From Eonycteris spelaea (Eukaryota > Chordata > Mammalia > Chiroptera > Pteropodidae), in the NCBI GenBank assembly GCA_003508835.1, contig PUFA01000116.1:4154001-4218000 (forward strand): 64,000 nucleotides of DNA, written 5' to 3'. This document shows, piece by piece, positions 38,516 through 50,808 of this stretch (position 1 is the stretch's first letter; each line of letters opens with the position of its first letter). Both the position numbers and the translations under genes were made by a program. The notes under the pieces are model-generated. The model saw only the letters and a list, made by a program, of their open reading frames with translations. It was not told where the DNA came from and did not search any database.

Positions 38516-40324
38516 TATCTAATGACAAGTTAATATTTTAGGGTTTAATTTCTTTTTTATTACCATCACAAATTTAAACACTGGGAAAAAAATCTAACTG
38601 CATGCACATTTAGAAGTAATTTTAAGTTATAGCTTCATTATAAAATAGAACATGCTCTGAGTCATATTAGAAATACTTGTTTATTTAACTGTCTAAATGT
38701 AACTTGTATTTTTTAGCTTTTCTACTACCTTCATACAATATTATTGGTAGACTCAATAGTTCAAACTATCAGAGCTGGATCAAAAATAAATGGAACATTT
38801 ACTGAACTTCCTTCCATAAAAATGTTAATGTAACTAGTTTTATCCATCTGTCCACATATGTACTAGACTTGCCTGGGTGATTCCTCAGAAACTGCCTGAG
38901 GCAGATACCAGGGAACTCATTGGGTATTCAAGTTTCATAATCAGAGAGGCAGCAGTGTTTTATCTTTTTGTTTAATGGATACACTGAGTAGATGGCTTTT
39001 TTGAAAGGAAGTTTTTATAGTTAAATTTAACCAAAATCAAGATAATGGCTATTATAGAAAATTTTAAAAATTGTATATAATATTAAAAATATATATATAT
39101 ATATGCTAATTTCTCTGCCTGTCAGAGGCATCTTTTTTCAGTCCTAAAGTCCCTTCAAAAGGTATTATACCTAAGCATATAAAACTGGCCTTTTATACAC
39201 ATCCAAACTTGAGAATTTATCTTGAAATCTTCTAAATTATTTTAATGTAATTCCTGTTTTTTTCTAATTCCAATAGCAATGCATACTTATTGTAGAAAAC
39301 TTGAAGATTAAAAAGTCTAAAGAATAATTCATCATCTCATGATGAAGAAACAAACACTGTTAATATATTAGCATATTTACAACTCAATATTTCTTATAGG
39401 TGGCTAGATTTCGGATTTAATGTGCTATTGCATTTTATTATTGAAATTGTTATAGGATAATTAGGTAACCCATTTTATGCAGCTAGTATTTTTTCATGAC
39501 ATTATAAATATCTTGAAAACACATTTTAGTCCTAGAATAACCTACTATAAATGTGCATACTTTATTTAAATACTTTGTACATTTTAGTTGTCAGTTTGTC
39601 TCTATTTTAAATAATAATAATAATCCCTGTAAAAAATATTTTTACTTATATTACATTCTAGATTCTTAGAGATAATAACTGACTTAAGAATACAAACCTA
39701 TTTAGACTCCTAAAATATATTGCTTTATTGTTTTTTAAAGTTTTATAGATTTTCAAACATAATGCCGGGAAACATGCTTTCCTTTTTATTTTGCTAGTTT
39801 AATAAATGGAGAATTATTCTTTATTGCATTATTTGCAATAAAGAATATTTCCTTTTTTATATTGAGATTTATCATTTTTCTCCTTTGAGTATGCTATTTG
39901 CATTTCTTCTGTGTGTTGTACAGTACTTTTCTTCGGAAGCTTTCTGTTTTATAAGACTGATAACGACAAGGAACAGACAGATTAAAAGTTACACTTGTAT
40001 AGAAATTAGATATCTGTGGAAGAAGATAAGATGAACTAAAATTCCGCAGAGGAGAGAACCATTCAGAAGTGAGCCGACGGATCAGCACCTGCTGTTTAGA
40101 ATGGATGTATTTGCCAAAATGAAGCACAGGCATAGGGTCAGACTGTGAGCTACTGCTTGAAAAGGGAAATCTGCAAAGCTTTTACTTGATACGAGGGCCT
40201 GGAATGGCAAAATGTGAAGGTTTTGGAGGAATGAGATATAATTCTGGTTTCCCCAGCTCAACCCTGGCTGAAAAGACAGTATGAGTGCTAATCTAAGGAT
40301 ACGGGAGGAAAGCAGTGCAATTTT
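38516..40324. other. Unassigned AT-rich sequence
   Basis: No gene was seen. An (AT)n run lies at about 39088-39104. Part of 39220-39400 resembles an old interspersed repeat, but I could not name it. Confidence 0.45.
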
Positions 40325-40440
40325 CCCTGCCTTTTTTAAGAAATTGAATTTATGGGGTGACACTGTTTAATAAAATGACATAGGTTTCAAGTGTACAATT
40401 TAATAATATGTCATACGTATTTTGCACTGTGTCCCCCCCT
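40325..40440 (-). mobile_element. Short L1 3'UTR fragment
   Basis: Antisense L1 3'UTR: 'ttatggggtgacactgttta' near 40350, then 'taggtttcaagtgtacaatt' at 40381-40400 and a C-run near 40433. It is the same 3'UTR type as 8522-8770. Confidence 0.65.
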
Positions 40441-41486
40441 CCCATAGGCTTTCAATGCTTAGGAGTTTAAGATCTACCCCTGTGAAAAATGGCATCGAAA
40501 CAGAACCAAAGAGACCAGAGAACGCAGGGTGAATTCGCACGAGAATCCACAACCAACGATTCAGGGTTCAGAGGGAGGTTGCAGATCCAGTGTCAGAAGG
40601 TAGCTGCTTAGGACAGAGAACCAGCAGTCATTTTGACTTTGTGTGTGTGGATATTTAAGGTCAGAGAATGTAAGGTCCTCAAAACCAAGGAGGAAATTCC
40701 CCTTAAGACACTTGCCGAGTTTTGAAGCATTATTGAGCAAAAGCTAAAGAGAATACCTTTAAAAATTATCTCAAAAAGAGCTAAACCCTCCTAGTCTTTC
40801 AGTATTGACAAAGACCGGTAAGATACACAGTTAAAAGTGTTAACAAACTACGGAGTTGTGATTAATGGTGGGTAACCAAACGTAGCTCAATTACTCTGCT
40901 CTGAGCAGGCTTAATAATCATAGATTGGATGGAGGTGACCAGCCCCAAACGTAACTGAGGAAAAAGGAATCCTCCCTGCTAATAAATATATCACTATTTG
41001 AAGTCCCTATACATTTTTTAAAATATGAATTGTCTACCAGATGAATGAAATCTAAGAAAAGGGTGAATTTTATGGTGTATAAATTCTGTTAATGAAAATA
41101 AATATATAAAATATTATGCCTATCTGATAAATAATGTAGAGAATAAAATAGACAATAGAAATAAATGATCAAATACTGATAGATGAGAAACTTACAATAA
41201 TAATATGTTAAAAGTAGAGAAAAAGATGGTTAGCCAAGAGGAAAGGATGGGAATGTTCACCACCTAACAGAAACAAATATTCATGATCATCAAATACTAG
41301 AACTGAGACATGAATATATGAATTAGAAACTCAATGGATGGTTTTAATAGTTAACTGTTTATAGCATGACACAGCATTGGTGAAGTGGAAGAAAAATCAA
41401 TAAAAGATGTCCATACTGAGGCAAAGAAAGCAAAAGGGAGGACAGGAAGTAACAAAGCACAAGTGATTTAGACCATTGGTCATATG
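40441..41486. other. Unassigned, possibly old LINE sequence
   Basis: Purine-rich plus-strand sequence of LINE-like character without identifiable motifs. No gene was seen. Confidence 0.35.
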
Positions 41487-41494
41487 GTCTAATG

Positions 41495-41713
41495 CAGGGG
41501 TCCTGAAACCCCAGGCCACAAACTGGTACTGGTCCATGGCCTGTTAGGAACCAGGCTGCATAGCAGGAGGTGAACAGCAGATGAGTGAGAGAAGCTTCAT
41601 CTGCAGCCACTCCCTAGCATTAGTATCACCATCTCAGCTCCACCTCTGAGCATCAGGCACTACATTCTCATAGGAGCACCGGTCCCTGGTGCCAAAAAGG
41701 TTGGGGACCACTG
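41495..41713 (+). mobile_element. Short hAT-type DNA transposon
   Basis: It begins 'caggggtcctgaaacccc' and ends 'aaggttggggaccactg', the inverted termini of a known mammalian hAT family (Zaphod-like, from memory). Candidate 8-bp target duplications are 'gtctaatg' (41487-41494) and 'ttctaaca' (41714-41721), sharing TCTAA. At 219 bp it is non-autonomous, with no transposase. Confidence 0.75.
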
Positions 41714-41721
41714 TTCTAACA

Positions 41722-42224
41722 CATAGGTTACTAGAGCTCACTCAAAGCCTCATTTTCATGTTGCTATTTGACCTGGCTGCTCCTGGAAAAGCCCTTGTCT
41801 CAGAGTTTGCCTTAATTTAACCTGACTCGGAGCTCAAAGAGAGAAAACTTTACTAACCGCTTGGTTTTTGTCAAAAACAGTCAGTAACAATTGTTTAACC
41901 CTGTAGCTGCCTAAGGTATCAACATATTTGGGCCAAAGAGAAGTCTAATTAGAAAATTTAAAAGGAAAATCTAGGGTATAAGATGTTCATAGAGACTGAA
42001 AATGTGTCACATATTTCTGGTTCACCTAGAAGGACATGTGCAATGCAAGGCTATCAATATACTCAGTACAGAACTTACAAGGTTCTGATTTATCTTGAGG
42101 CTCTGGGGGAGCAGGAAGTGAAGGCTAAGGCAGAGTTGTAAGTTGAAATAAAGGCATTTCCCACCATACATGCACACATTACCTTGGTAGAGGCTGAGAG
42201 GTGTATTGGTTCAAGGCTAATTAA
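41722..42224. other. Unassigned sequence
   Basis: No gene or confident repeat lies between the hAT element and the next L1. Confidence 0.45.
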
Positions 42225-42354
42225 TTCAACAATATAAAAGGATTATACCCCATGATCAAGTAGGTTTATTTCATGAATGAAAGTTTGGTATAACATCCGA
42301 AAATCAACTAATATGATACATCATATTAAGAGAATAAAGACAGTAATAACTTGG

Positions 42355-42369
42355 TCATCTCGATAGATT
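42355..42369 (+). repeat. Target-site duplication, left copy
   Basis: 'tcatctcgatagatt', matching the right copy at 42567-42581 at 13 of 15 bases. It lies in L1 ORF2 sequence. Confidence 0.75.
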
Positions 42370-42566
42370 TTTTAAATTATAATTATTATTTCTGCTTACA
42401 ACACCTGGTCTTCTGACCCTGCTTAGTTTCTGCTTAGTGTCTGACATCAGGCTTGTTCGGGGCAGCATGGCTATAGACCATGGACCATAGCTCCACTGGG
42501 GCATGAACCCAGGACCTTCTGCATGTAAAGCAGACGTGCTAACTGCTACACTATGGAACCACATCC
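42370..42566 (-). mobile_element. Hybrid tRNA-Val/5S rRNA SINE (MEG-TR-like)
   Basis: Read on the minus strand it starts with a tRNA-Val-like head ('ggttccatagtgtagcagtt'). The anticodon arm is CTGC-TTTACAT-GCAG (anticodon UAC) and a B box 'gggttcatgcc' follows. From about 42487 downward it matches 5S rRNA: 'gtctatagccatgctgcccc', 'cctgatgtc', 'actaagcagggtc' and a 3' end 'ccaggtgttgtaagc'. The 5S part lacks the C-box region. It ends in an A/T-rich tail at 42370-42390. Duplicated 15-bp target sites flank it. Fruit bats are known to carry such hybrid SINEs. Confidence 0.85.
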
Positions 42567-42581
42567 TCATCTTTATAGATT
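42567..42581 (+). repeat. Target-site duplication, right copy
   Basis: 'tcatctttatagatt', the partner of 42355-42369. The two mismatches indicate that the insertion is not recent. Confidence 0.75.
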
Positions 42582-42950
42582 CTTATATATTTGAAACATT
42601 TGACAAAAATCTAATATCCTTTCATGAAAAAAAAAATTACAAACCAGAAATAGACGTTCTTTTACCCAATAAAGTATGTCTTTGAAAAAGCCCTGCTAAT
42701 GTCATGTTTAATGGTAGAAGAATAAATGCTTTCTCTCTAAAGTCAAGAACAAAACAGAGGTCTCAGTTCTCAACACTCATTCACTACAGTGCTGGGAGTG
42801 CTAGTCAGAAGACTTAGGCAAAAAAAATAAAAATATGAATAAGAATAAATGGCATTCAGGTTAGAAATGAAGGAGTAAAACTATCTCTATTTAGACATAA
42901 TGTGATATTGAAAATTTACTAACATTAATATGTTGGGGTATAGAAAAAAC

Positions 42951-44055
42951 AAAAATCAATTTCAAATAATTGAAGTCACAGAGTAAATATGCTCCTGAAC
43001 TAGTGTTTAATAACTTTAAGATATAACTAGAAAAATCCAAGTCAGGAATTTGAATAGATGTGTTCTAAATAACCAGTCAGCAAATAATAAATCAAAATAC
43101 AAATTAGAAAATCACTTGAACTAAATTATAATTAAGATATAACATATATGACTCAGAACTTGTAAGGAAGAGATAATGCAGGGATCAGAGAGGAATGTAT
43201 AGACTTAAATAAATATAGTGGACAACAGAAAAAGCCAAAAGAAAAATCAGTTACTTTAGCTTCCATCGAAAGCAACTACAATAAACATAGAATTTAAAGT
43301 AAAAGGATGAATATAATAGATACGAAATAGAAAACAATGAAATTGGAAGCACATAACTAAAAGCTATTTCTTTGAAAAGATTTTGAAAATTAATTCCTAG
43401 CAAGATTCATAAGAAAAAAGATAACAAAAAGTATCAATATCAAAAATTCAAAAGGAGATACCGCAGGCTTCACAAACATTAGAACAAAAAATAAAAGATT
43501 ATGAAAAACTTTAAACAAAATATTGACAATTTGAGTAACAAAAAATCCTTGAATAAGATATAACTTCCTGGAATTAATAGAAGCAGAAATAGAGGGTATG
43601 AATACTCTGATATCTACTGAACGATCTGAAAAATATTACAAAACTTCCCACAAAAAAAACTTAAGGCCTATGACTTCATCAGTGATTTCTTCCAAACATT
43701 CAGGAAAGAAATAATAGAAATGTTCAACAAACTCTTTAAGAGAAAAAAAATAATCCTTTTCAACTGATTTTATGAGAAGAAATAATCTTTATACCACTAC
43801 GTGGAAAGGAAGTTAGAAGAGTAGATAATGACAGACCAATCTCTCGCTCAGTTACTGATGCAAAAATCTTTTAATAAATATGAGCAAGTGGAATCTTGTG
43901 AGTATACATATAATCACCAAACGGAGTTTATTTCAGAAACACAGGATAGATAGAATCAGTGCATTTCATCTGATTAACTGATTGAAAAAGGAGAAAATCT
44001 TATATTCCCTGAAAATGCAGAAAATGTACTCAATAAAATTTTGTCCTCATTCATG
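42951..44055 (+). mobile_element. Old L1ME-type ORF2 fragment
   Basis: Diverged sense L1: 'cctagcaagattcataagaa' near 43396, 'acttcatcagtgatttcttc' near 43673 and 'aatgacagaccaatctctcg' near 43827 follow ORF2 order from the region between endonuclease and reverse transcriptase. No frame is intact. Confidence 0.65.
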
Positions 44056-44271
44056 TTTTGATTTTATGTAGCAAACTAAACCTAGAGGTAAAACTTAAAT
44101 TCTCTAAGGCAGGTTTTTCTCTTGGTAAAATGCAGTAACACAAAACAGCAAACACAACAGAGCAAGCACATTTCAAGCTTCTATTTTTGCCATGGCTCTT
44201 AGTAATTTATTGACCAAAATTTCTCAAGTAACTTCCCCAGAAAATGTTTTACAGTGCTTTTCTAAAACCTA

Positions 44272-44300
44272 GTTTGTTTGTTTGTTTGTTTGTTTGTTTT
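44272..44300 (+). repeat. (GTTT)n microsatellite
   Basis: About seven tandem GTTT units. An A-run follows at about 44343-44361. Confidence 0.9.
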
Positions 44301-45754
44301 TCTCCTGAGTAGCTTTAGGACTGGGTGGGGCAGGAGGAGATTTAAAAAAAAAAAAAAAAAAGAAGAGCAATAGGCAGTCTCCTGGCCTTTCCTGATACAT
44401 TTACTTTCATTTATTAAACTTTGATTTAAGGTTTCTTTAAAGAATAGGCTGGGAGGCTAAAATAATTTGAAAAACATTGTTACTCTATTTTAGCATTCCC
44501 TGTGGAATATTTTTTCCTTTCTCCATTGAGAAATAACATCATCTTTACTTAAAATATGTTGTATAGACTCTAGACTATTGCAAATTAAGGTAAGTCTCTT
44601 GGTTTTCTGGTACAAATATGACACTATTATGGCTTTGTAATTTTTTAATATGTGTAGATTAATTTCTCCCTTCAAATTATTTTCATATATATCTGGCTAT
44701 TTTCAAAGGAACTTCAGACCTATTTTTTTAACTTATTTTGAAATAAAGTAAATATCTAAATTAATTCAAAAATAAATGTAATATCCAGTGACATGTAAGA
44801 ACAGAATGTTGACTTTCCTATTATTTAATATAAATTTCAGATTTTTTTGATTCTTGGTTTTATTCATAAAGATACTGTCATTTCTAATATTTACATTTTA
44901 CCCCTGATTTTTGGTTTTACAATAGACTTAATTTCTCTAATATGATAGCCACAAAAATTATAATATATATTTTGTTTTATGTTTCGATTAATTTATTAAA
45001 GCTCCAGAATAATATAAATTTTACAAAAATTTGAAAGTATTTTATGCCATGTTTTATCCTTCAAGGATAATAGATATTTCCAGTGAAAATATTTTATTAA
45101 TTTTGTGTTTGATCTAGAATGGTTTAGAGTCAGAAATAGAAATTTTTTAGGTGTATGATGAAAAAAACTTTGTTTTTATTTAACTTGCAGTTAAAGTATG
45201 CTTTCGAGTTGCACATTATGCTCAGGGATATTCTGAATTTATTTGTTAGTGGATTTCAAAATCAGTAAATAAAATTATAAATTTGCATATTAGCATCAGT
45301 ATAAGCCTACTATAAATATAAATGAACAAAAACAGACCAAAGTCAGCATGGAAATTAACAGAATAAATAGCCTTGGAACTTACTGAAAAGGCAACATTTT
45401 ACAGTTACCTATGAGGTTTGGAAAAATCATTTGAATAGTTCACTCAAGATCTGGTCTTCCCACTTAAGCTCTAATAGGAAGACATGTTAGCTTATTTACA
45501 CATAGTTAATAATGCATATATTAAAATCCACTTTGATTAAGATCCTGTTCGAAATAATGCAACACTTATATATTATGAATAATGACACGCTGCCTGTTGT
45601 TATTCTCTACTTCAATTATGTATCACTTTCTGTACTGTAAAGTACTGGCTAAGGGAAATGCCTTTGATCTTACTATTCTGTATTTTACCGGTAACTTGGA
45701 TCATTATTCATTGAAAATATATCTGGAATAAGTACTGTATGTTAAAGCACATGT
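44301..45754. other. Unassigned AT-rich sequence
   Basis: Nothing identifiable apart from the A-run at about 44343-44361. Confidence 0.5.
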
Positions 45755-46035
45755 ATTTGCACTGTTCAAACAGCAGCCATTAGTCACACGAGACTATTAA
45801 ACACCTACGATGTGGCCAGATGTTGTAAATGTAACGCACATAACTGGTCACAAAGACTTGGTATGTAGTTAGAAATCGTCAAATATATCATCGGTAATTT
45901 TTATAGTGCTTGCAGTTGAAATGATTTTTGGATATACTGGGTCACAGGAAATGTTCTTATATGAATTTCACTTAAAACTTTTAATATGGCTGATAGAAAA
46001 TTTTAAATTACGCATGTGACATATTACTGTTAGAG
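45755..46035 (-). mobile_element. MER5A-like hAT-Charlie element
   Basis: The order 'ttgcactgttcaaacagcag', 'gtcacaaagacttggtatgt' (45848-45867), 'gatttttggatatactgggt' (45923-45942), 'ggctgatagaaaattttaaa' resembles MER5-type short elements. Strand orientation is a guess and the terminal repeats are degraded. Confidence 0.5.
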
Positions 46036-46094
46036 ATAGGATACACACAGATACCAAAACGCGTATGCTTTGAGCTCAAGGAGTAACAATTATT

Positions 46095-46290
46095 ATTTCC
46101 GATGCTTGCCTGTTTATTGAAAATTCACAAATGCCAAATCAGGTAATAATCTCTTTCACACTTGAGGTAGATGAGGCTTGAAGTGGTTAGGTGATTTTGT
46201 CTGTGTTTCACAGTTATTAAAGATAGAAGGTACAATTTAAACCTTAGCAGTCTAGCATTCAAAGGCATTTTTTTGACTCTTTGACTCTCT
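46095..46290 (-). mobile_element. MIR (antisense, degraded)
   Basis: 'gatgaggcttgaagtggtta' at 46170-46189 and 'acagttattaaagatagaag' near 46210 match the antisense MIR core. Confidence 0.5.
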
Positions 46291-47900
46291 AGAGGAGGTA
46301 CAGGCCCAATAAAGAAAGAATCAAAATATAAGACAATAGATTTCGGCACATGGGCAGGTTCAAAGCTGGTTCCTGGGGAGATTTTTAGCTCTATAGTCTA
46401 CTTCATGCAGAGCTGAAAGGCTAACTATTTGAGCAATGATACAAATCTCGCTTCTTTTTTTAACTATACATCAACGTTTCACCTCCATATCTAGTTTTTA
46501 ATAAAAGCCCCGTGTTCTCTCCATCAAAATCTCACTATCAAGTCAGTTCCTTTCCTGTGTTGCATATAAGTGAGATATGTTAAGCTTTCATTATTTCAGA
46601 CTCTGAAAGCATGTTCTTTGCATCTAATAAGACCACCACAATGCTATACACTTTCATGATGGTAATTCTATTTCCTTTGAAACATCTTTCAACATTTAGA
46701 ATTATACTGTTGTGTTTTTATCATTAACTAATATGATAAATAGCCCTAAAAGAGAAAAGGTGAAAAAAATAGATAGTACACCCACATTTCAGTTGGCACC
46801 ATGATTCAGAATTGGCTCACATCAATTCTGATCGTATTTCATTTTCCTGGACTTTCCAGTATTGAAAGAGAGATGGGAAATACCCCAGAGTCAAGGTCTG
46901 GTGCCCAGGGAGGCTACTGCTAATCAGAAGAGAACCAACACACTTGCCTAATGCCTTTCCAAGAACTTCCAAGTTATGTTGAAAAGGTACAGCCTCTATT
47001 CTCAAATCCACCACTTACTCTTATGTAACTACAGTCAAACTGGTGTATTCTCAAAACATCCAGTTCTTTTATTAATTTGTTAGTATAACATATTTATCCA
47101 TGAAGTGTACATGCATTCATAGGGTTTAATTAAATTTCCATAAATGATGAATGCTTTGTACAAATTTAAGTTCTCTTGAACATTGTAGATTTTGTTTACA
47201 AATGCTATTTCCCCTTAAATTTTAAGTTCTTAAAGAGGAAATTTGCAAACCTCAAAGGCAAGATCACTAGGCCCATAAGAGGTTCATAAATCCAGTCAAT
47301 CAAATGTGTAAATAAAACAATTCAGATTTTTTAAATGTTTAATATAGTTTATAAATAGCCACACTCTCTTAAATCATTCATATTAAAGTCACAAGTCTAA
47401 TTGCTTTTTTTCAGTGAAGTCATGTGGTTGATTGGATACTTTCTCTAACATGTCAAATTGTCCCAAAAGTCTAGTTCTCTTTAGTATGTGAAATGAAATA
47501 TTTAGCCAGTGATGTTTAATATTCAGAGTTTGGGAGGCCTTGAAGACTATAATGTGTAAAGGAACACTGTAAACTATAAAGCTCTAAATTCAATCAAAAT
47601 AAGGTATTTTAATTGTGAAAAAAGAATGGCTCTCATAAGTATCATCATACAAAGCTATCAAAAGTACAGCTTAGGACAACTTAAAATGATGTAAGTGTTA
47701 TAGTCATCAAGTTATAAAAGCATGTGATTCAGAATGCAAATATTTAAAGGTATAAAAAAGAAAATATTTTGGTAGAAATATTTATAAGGTATCACAGTTG
47801 AGCAGACAATATGATTTATGCACGTAAACAAAGCCCCACATACAAATACGCACAAGTTACACAAGTATATATTTCATTTAGCATTGGTAACATTCTTTCA
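46291..47900. other. Unassigned AT-rich sequence
   Basis: No gene and no confident repeat. The 65-codon minus-strand frame at 46817-47014 has no recognised domain. Confidence 0.5.
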
Positions 47901-47904
47901 GGCT

Positions 47905-48025
47905 GGCTCTCCATTTTCCAAATGAAGAAAACAGGTTCAGAGTGATTATGTAAATAAACTGGTAAGGCACAGAATGGATATTATAATCCATATCTGATTC
48001 TAATACCAGACCTAAAGCTTAAACA
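47905..48025 (-). mobile_element. MIR (antisense)
   Basis: 'ccaaatgaagaaaacaggtt' at 47918-47937 followed by 'tgattatgtaaataaactgg' matches the antisense MIR core. Confidence 0.55.
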
Positions 48026-48329
48026 TTTATTCACCCTTATTTTGATTGAGCTGAAATTATTTTATTAATGAATCTTAGGTTTAAAAATAGCAACATTACC
48101 AAAAGTAATCTTAGTACATTAACTTTCATTCTAAGCTTCCCCTGTTGCTTTGGGGCAAAGATATTAGAAGATTCAATTAAATTACTAAACTAAATAGGAA
48201 AAAGTATATGTTTTTACTATTACCTGTTTAATTCATAATAAGATTTTCTTAGTAAAAAAAATATATCCTAAAGAATTTGTATCCCAGTAATGGGGACTTT
48301 ATAATTTTATTGATTTTGTTAATTTTTCT

Positions 48330-48765
48330 AAATATGATGTGCCTAAATTTGGACCATATCTTCACGTTGTCATTGAATGAACCGAAAATGTTTGATCTCT
48401 GATGAAACAGTCACATTCGGTTCAGTTCAATGGAAATCAATATTGATTCATCATCTGTAGTCCACTGCAGGTATCCAAGTGTCAAAGTACCAGCTCATCG
48501 GCTTCATCGACGATTAAATTTCCTTTAAAACAGACATGTGGGGAATTGAATTTGCTTATTGTAAGTGGAAAAAAGATTGGATTGCAACCTGGTTCCCAGA
48601 ATGATTGAATCCTTTCTGGGTGAAGCAGTATTAAATAAGATGATTAACAAGAGACTGTATTTTTTCTTTTATACTGTGAATGGATCAGATTTCTTGGTGA
48701 ATGCCAGAAGGTACACACACAGGCCTTCAATCAGCTGGAAAAACTAGTAATGGAAAATAAACATT
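48330..48765. other. Candidate conserved noncoding block
   Basis: This repeat-free stretch has balanced complexity and features often seen in deeply conserved noncoding DNA, for example 'catcggcttcatcgacgatt' at 48497-48516, holding two CpGs in a CpG-poor region. No long open frame or domain is present; the 60-codon frame at 48565-48747 is not recognised. The conservation claim is inference without an alignment. Confidence 0.3.
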
Positions 48766-49565
48766 TTTTTTTAAGTATTCACATTAGCACAGATATAACC
48801 TGCTCCAAATTCCAGCTCTGTAGCAGCAGAGAAACATACTAAAAAGTAATTCTAGGCTTCACAGGTGGTGGGGAGGAGGATAGGGAGTATGCCATCGAGA
48901 AGGTTTCTGAATGTTGCCTGTCCTTCTCTGCAAATCCATCAAGGTGATGCACAACTCATTGCTTTAATAGGTCATGCTGCCTCAGTGAAGCACTTAAAGA
49001 TATTATGAGCTTTTTTTTGAATACTGGGAAATATAGACGTCAAGCCGATCATATCTGGCACCACTGAATTCTTAAGTTCTTTGACAAGTGTATGTGGTGA
49101 GCAGGTGAATCTGACAGAAAGAGAGATGAGAATAAAGAAAGGTGGAATCATTTTTATGAAGTGTCTTTATATGTAATAGAGGAAAATAAGTTTGGATCGC
49201 TGTTCTGGAGAGTATCTCAATGCTTCACAAAATCATTACTGCTTAGTCTTCAACTATATGACTCTGACAGAAAATTATGAAAGAAGCATTCTTCACCTGC
49301 CTTGAAAATACTTCATTATTTCATCATGAGCTTAATATCCTAATACTCTTTCCCTACATCTACTTTTAAAATATATTCTCAGCTACTTTGCTCCTATTAG
49401 CATTTATAACTATTAAAAAAACTTTAAATTACATATTGTTATTTACACTATGACATCCATGCCTCGTAATTAATCCCATGTTAAGATGTCCAGTGTAACC
49501 AATAATCCCTAACCTACAATCTGAATTCCCAAAAGTTTCTGATAGGAAAAGACTCAAACCCCAAT
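48766..49565. other. Unassigned sequence
   Basis: No gene or confident repeat was seen. Confidence 0.5.
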
Positions 49566-49907
49566 GTTCTCTATTTTATAATATTCAAATATTTATTGAA
49601 TGAAATTTTGGCTATTATTTTCTCAAAAAATACTTCACTATCGAGTCATGGATTTTTTTTTATACTTTGGATTATAACCCAATACTACATTGGGCACTGG
49701 GCATCCAGTTAATTTTTATTTCAATAGTATAAACTTAAGTCAAGAATTCCCATTTGTCTTCCTTTGTAGTTAACAATTGTTCTTTTCAGATGGTATGTTA
49801 ATTCATTAAGACCATATTTCCTAATTTACTTTTATGATTCTTTGAATATTTTATAACAGATGCAATTTGATAAATCCATTTGTGACATCTCTGTTGGCTT
49901 CTGTTGG

Positions 49908-49910
<3 letters not shown>

Positions 49911-49957
<47 letters not shown>
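49911..49957 (+). repeat. (GT)n microsatellite
   Basis: An uninterrupted 47-bp GT dinucleotide run. Confidence 0.97.
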
Positions 49958-49958
<1 letters not shown>

Positions 49959-50783
49959 TCCATTTTCATGTTTCTTTGATTAGTGATTTTTAAAATTTTA
50001 CATTGGACATTGTGGACTATACATTGTAGAGATTCTAGGTTGTTTTACTGTCCTCTAAAGTTTTGATTTTTATTTTAGTAGGCAGTTCAATTACTGGCTG
50101 GTCACCTTGAACTTGGATAGGCTTGATTTTATGTCTTTTGTATCTGGGAAAGCTCAGTATGTTCCTTAAACTTCTCTAAGTTAGGAAGAATTAATTTCCA
50201 AACTCTCTCTTCCATACATTACCAAGGCCTGGTTTCAGATTGTGTTAGGGTCAGTCTATAGAAGTCTTATCCTAGAATGAGGACTGAACTCCTGAAGCTT
50301 GCCATCAGAAGAGTCTCTGTTAGATGCTCATTGTACTAGGGATGTGTCAGAACCCCAATGTCCCCAGCATGTCTTGGCCTCTAGTAAATATGCTTGCTCT
50401 CAACCCCATAGCTGTCAAATCTAAGACTGCACAGGGTCATTGTGAGTACAGCCACCCAAATCCTTGGCCAAGTACTTTGGGGGGAACTTCACCTTGACAT
50501 CCTAGGACTCTGCCCTTCTGTAATGCTCTCATTTGTAGCTGACAGCGGCTTCATCTGCCCCAAACTCTGATTTTTCCCTTTTCCACTCAGTGAGACCACA
50601 TAATTTGTTTGGGCTCTACTACAGACTGGCAAGAACTTGTCCCCAGAAAGAGCAGAGCATTAAAGATGGGACCTCCTTTGTGCATGTGCATGTTTCCCAA
50701 GGATCAAGGTCTTGCACTGGCCGGTCTCCAATGAAGTAAAACAGTTGGTGTATTTATATGTATATATGTATATATGCGTGCGT

Positions 50784-50808
50784 ACACACACACACACACA
50801 CACACACA
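50784..50808 (+). repeat. (AC)n microsatellite
   Basis: A 25-bp AC run preceded by a degenerate TA/TG run from about 50755. Confidence 0.95.

Larger units (their letters stand above)
42225..42950 (+). mobile_element. L1 ORF2 (reverse-transcriptase region) fragment hosting a SINE
   Basis: Both sides of the SINE are one L1 ORF2: left 'tcatattaagagaataaaga' at 42321-42340 and right 'gaaacatttgacaaaaatct' at 42593-42612. Removing 42370-42566 and one copy of the duplication restores continuity. Frames are broken. Confidence 0.75.

Noticed and set aside
42490..42562. tRNA-Val gene
   Set aside because: The tRNA-like part is fused to a 5S-like body with an A/T-rich tail and target duplications, and its stems carry mismatches. 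It is the head of a SINE.
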